NCBI RefSeq assembly: GCF_016756395.1
Contig: NZ_AP018365.1
Coordinates: 5,149,001 to 5,213,000, forward strand
Direction of reading: 5' to 3'
Length of the DNA stretch: 64,000 nucleotides
From: Streptomyces sp. SN-593
Lineage (GTDB): Bacteria; Actinomycetota; Actinomycetes; Streptomycetales; Streptomycetaceae
The position numbers were made by a program, and so were the translations under genes. The notes beneath the pieces were generated by a model. It ran no database searches. It was given only the letters and a program-made list of their open reading frames with translations, and was not told the DNA's origin. Below, in pieces: positions 58,403-64,000 of this stretch; positions within the stretch are counted from its first letter, which is position 1, and each line of letters begins with the position of its first letter.

Positions 58403-58510
58403 CGCGCGTGCGCGGACCGGTACTCCGACCACGGTCTCAAGGTCCGTGTCACGGCGCCGCCGGCCTCGCAGACCACCGGCTTCTCCCGCCTGCTCGACCC
58501 GACCTCGTAG
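58403..58510 (+). pseudogene. Remnant of a LppX/LprAFG-type lipoprotein gene
   Basis: A frame ending TAG at 58508-58510 reads ADRYSDHGLKVRVTAPPASQTTGFSRLLDPTS, resembling the C-terminus of actinobacterial LolA-like lipoproteins (YSD.G..V.V.APPA..T..FS.LL). No start codon, signal sequence or upstream domain is found; before about 58400 the frame is meaningless. In S. coelicolor I recall that lipoprotein genes lie between rplA and rplJ, which fits a deletion that left only this tail. Confidence 0.55.
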
Positions 58511-58540
58511 GCCGCCGGTCCGGCGCACCCCGGAGGCGAT

Positions 58541-58570
58541 TTGCTCTGGGGCGGCATGTGCCCGTACCTT
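58541..58570 (+). promoter_or_regulatory. Promoter of rplJL
   Basis: TTGCTC (58541-58546), 18-bp spacer, TACCTT (58565-58570). It gives a leader of about 235 nt before rplJ. Confidence 0.6.
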
Positions 58571-58813
58571 TACATCGAAGCCAAAGACCGCAGGTTGTCG
58601 CCGTGCCCGGGAACGGGTGGGGCGGCCGAAGGATTCCGCTCGGTGCGGACGGCCCGCGTAGGTGATCGGAAGAAGATCTCCGGGAGTGCGTCAAGTCCTC
58701 TCGTCGAGTTCCGCCCCGTGCGCCTGCGCCCGGGGCGTTTGTGTTCGTCGCGCCAGTCAAGTCCCCTTCGTCAACCGGGCGGTCCGCAATCACCCGGAAG
58801 GAGGCCGAGACTC
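58571..58813 (+). promoter_or_regulatory. rplJ leader, candidate L10-binding RNA
   Basis: No gene here, but the 5' leader of rplJ is where ribosomal protein L10 binds its mRNA for autoregulation. Short GC hairpins are present, for example GCCCCGTG...CGGGGC near 58717. I cannot draw the kink-turn L10 structure by eye, so this is by position. AAGGAGG precedes the ATG. Confidence 0.45.
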
Positions 58814-59350
58814 ATGGCGAGGCCCGACAAGGCTGCCGCGGTTGCCGAGTTGACGGACAAGTTCCGCACCTCGAACGCCGCGATGCTGACCGAGTACCGC
58901 GGTCTCACCGTGGCGCAGCTCAAGACGCTGCGCCGTTCGCTCGGTGAGAACGCCACGTACGCCGTGGTGAAGAACACGCTGACCAAGATCGCGGCCAACG
59001 AGGCCGGGATCGACACGCTCGACGACCTGTTCGCAGGTCCGTCGGCCGTCGCCTTCGTGACCGGTGACCCGGTCGAGGCGGCGAAGGGTCTGCGCGACTT
59101 CGCCAAGGACAACCCCGCTCTCGTCATCAAGGGCGGTGTCCTTGACGGCAAGGCGCTGTCCGCCGACGAGATCAAGAAGCTTGCGGACCTCGAGTCCCGC
59201 GAGGTTCTGCTCGCCAAGCTGGCGGGCGCCATGAAGGCCAAGCAGTCCCAGGCTGCCGCGCTCTTCCAGGCGCTCCCGTCGAAGTTCGTCCGCACCGCGG
59301 AGGCACTTCGGGCCAAGAAGGCCGAGGCGGAGCAGGGCGGTGCCGAGTAA
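58814..59350 (+). CDS. rplJ: 50S ribosomal protein L10
   Basis: 178 aa: MARPDKAAAVAELTDKFRTSNAAMLTEYRGLTVAQLKTLRRSLGENATYAVVKNTLTKIA... with the Ala/Lys-rich C-terminal helix that holds the L7/L12 dimers. ATG 58814 with GGAAGGAGG upstream. Confidence 0.97.
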   Translation: MARPDKAAAVAELTDKFRTSNAAMLTEYRGLTVAQLKTLRRSLGENATYAVVKNTLTKIAANEAGIDTLDDLFAGPSAVAFVTGDPVEAAKGLRDFAKDNPALVIKGGVLDGKALSADEIKKLADLESREVLLAKLAGAMKAKQSQAAALFQALPSKFVRTAEALRAKKAEAEQGGAE

Positions 59351-59502
59351 CTCGGCTCGCACAATGACCGCCGCCTGACCTGCGACGAGTACCGGCACAC
59401 CGCCGGCACTCCCGCGGACCGGGAGCGGTCGCCGCGGGCCCGACGTACGCCCGCCGACATGTACACCACGGCACCAGCCGAATGAATGGAAGGACGCCAA
59501 TC

Positions 59503-59889
59503 ATGGCGAAGCTCACCCAGGACGAACTGCTCGCCCAGTTCGAGGGCCTCACCCTCATCGAGCTCTCCGAGTTCGTGAAGGCGTTCGAGGAGAAGTTCGA
59601 CGTCACCGCCGCCGCGCCGGTCGCGGTCGCCGCCGCCGGTGGCGCCCCGGGCGCCCCGGCCGAGGCCGCCGAGGAGAAGGACGAGTTCGACGTCATCCTC
59701 ACCGGCGCCGGCGAGAAGAAGATCCAGGTCATCAAGGTCGTGCGCGAGCTGACCTCGCTCGGCCTGAAGGAGGCCAAGGACCTCGTGGACGGCGCCCCGA
59801 AGCCCGTCCTGGAGAAGGCCACCAAGGAGGCCGCGGACAAGGCGAAGGAAGCCCTCGAGGGCGCCGGCGCCTCGGTCGAGGTCAAGTAA
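59503..59889 (+). CDS. rplL: 50S ribosomal protein L7/L12
   Basis: 128 aa: MAKLTQDELLAQFEGLTLIELSEFVKAFEEKFDVTAAAPVAVAAAGGAPGAPAEAAEEKDEFDVIL..., with the Ala/Gly hinge and C-terminal factor-binding domain. ATG 59503 follows GGAAGGA; an upstream in-frame ATG at 59482 gives an extra 7 residues and is less likely. Confidence 0.97.
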   Translation: MAKLTQDELLAQFEGLTLIELSEFVKAFEEKFDVTAAAPVAVAAAGGAPGAPAEAAEEKDEFDVILTGAGEKKIQVIKVVRELTSLGLKEAKDLVDGAPKPVLEKATKEAADKAKEALEGAGASVEVK

Positions 59890-59920
59890 CACCTCGCCCC
59901 GCCTCTGCTCCACCCGCCGT

Positions 59921-59950
59921 AGGGCGGCCACCCGAACGGGTGGCCGCCCT
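59921..59950. terminator. 13-bp hairpin after rplL
   Basis: AGGGCGGCCACCC (59921-59933), 4-nt loop, GGGTGGCCGCCCT (59938-59950). Perfect stem at the end of the rplJL unit. Confidence 0.88.
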
Positions 59951-60446
59951 CGGTCGTTTTCGATCTCCGCGAGGCTTGGGCCTTGACGGATGGCACCTGG
60001 CACGCAATTCTCAGGACGCGCCGCCACACGCGGTCACCCGATCCGGCACACACCGGCTCCACACTTCTTCGGGGGCCGGATGCATGGATCGTCGGCGAAG
60101 CGGGAATGGATGCGTTGGTGGTCGGGTGGACCGGTTCCGGCCGTCCGCGCGGCAGGCAGGACAGGATGACGGACGCGGGACCCGGGCTCCGAGGGCCGGG
60201 CGACCGCAGACATGAGACGGGCGGAGGGGGCGACGATTCGGTACTCCGAATCTCAGCCTGGACATCAGTGGGCCAAGTGGCTACACTGACCCTTTGCGCT
60301 GCCTGTTAGCTGCTGCCTGGCCCGTCACCAGGGGTATGCCCGTGTCCGAGCACTCGTGAGGAAGCCTGTCATCAGGGCTTATCTCTTCCGCTCGGGTTCG
60401 GTCCGGTACGCGCGTAGTGAGTCCGAGCCCTCGGAAGGACCCCCTC
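59951..60446 (+). promoter_or_regulatory. Intergenic region with rpoB promoter
   Basis: 496 nt with no gene. A consensus-like promoter occurs at 60259-60287: TGGACA, 17-bp spacer, TACACT, a good match to a primary-sigma promoter. It predicts an rpoB leader of about 150 nt. G-rich and pyrimidine-rich patches elsewhere, no other structure noted. Confidence 0.75.
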
Positions 60447-63932
<3,486 letters not shown>

Positions 63933-64000
63933 CGGGCCGGCCCGTCCGGTCCCGCGCCGGACGGGCTCTCCCGCGACCCGTTCAGACCATTTTGAGAATC

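Overview
The window is a high-GC actinobacterial chromosome segment, almost certainly Streptomyces or a close relative (Streptomycetaceae). The signs are codon use dominated by G/C third positions, many GTG/TTG starts, the order nuoLMN ... tRNA-Tyr ... rpmG, MaoC pair, murB, add, aspC, tRNA-Trp, secE, nusG, rplK, rplA, rplJ, rplL, rpoB, and a conservon-type signalling cluster. The gene order around tRNA-Tyr matches what I recall of the S. coelicolor SLP1 integration region.

Region by region. (1) 1-6732: the end of the respiratory complex I operon (nuoL 3' end, nuoM, nuoN), htpX and a YccF-type membrane protein, a 19-bp tandem repeat, a Bcp-type peroxiredoxin, yajQ and tRNA-Tyr. (2) 6682-26741: a 20-kb integrative element of the AICE type (actinomycete integrative and conjugative element) inserted in tRNA-Tyr and bounded by an exact 102-bp direct repeat (attL/attR). 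It carries integrase, excisionase, a TraB/FtsK DNA translocase with a phased 10-bp repeat next to it, three GntR regulators, two XRE regulators, a GT2 glycosyltransferase and many small AICE-type hypotheticals. I see no replication initiator. Its right end holds cargo: an FkbM methyltransferase, a single-pass membrane protein, and a strikingly AT-rich two-gene unit. That unit pairs a helical protein with an R-x6-H motif with an ORC/AAA+-like ATPase ending in a helix-hairpin-helix, and is a good candidate for an uncharacterised defence system. (3) 26808-31235: a sulfonate/taurine-type uptake operon (permease, binding protein, ATPase, TauD-like dioxygenase) preceded by a short ORF encoding a cysteine-rich leader peptide.

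(4) 31305-34705: a TetR regulator divergent from an internally deleted siderophore-interacting protein, a double-domain PPOX flavoprotein, a small Cys-motif protein and an exported protein. (5) 35022-38100: a second NitT/TauT-type ABC transporter. (6) 38157-39588: an IS4-derived unit with 11-bp inverted ends whose protein has lost all catalytic residues. (7) 39931-43732: a conservon of histidine-kinase-like ATPase, roadblock protein and DUF742 protein, but without the usual GTPase. (8) 43893-46832: a methyltransferase, an NAD(P)-binding protein and an amidohydrolase. (9) 47306-64000: tRNA-Thr, tRNA-Met, rpmG, two MaoC/HadAB-type dehydratase subunits, murB, adenosine deaminase, aspartate aminotransferase, tRNA-Trp, secE, nusG, an SGNH hydrolase, a VOC protein with a divergent WYL regulator, rplK-rplA, rplJ-rplL and rpoB.

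How the parts relate. The left and right arms are core genome (respiration, protein quality control, translation, transcription). The middle is accessory: the tRNA-Tyr element with its own control circuits, the two sulfur/nitrogen-compound transporters, and the IS4 relic beside the conservon. Functional names come from reading the protein sequences by eye; no database search was run.
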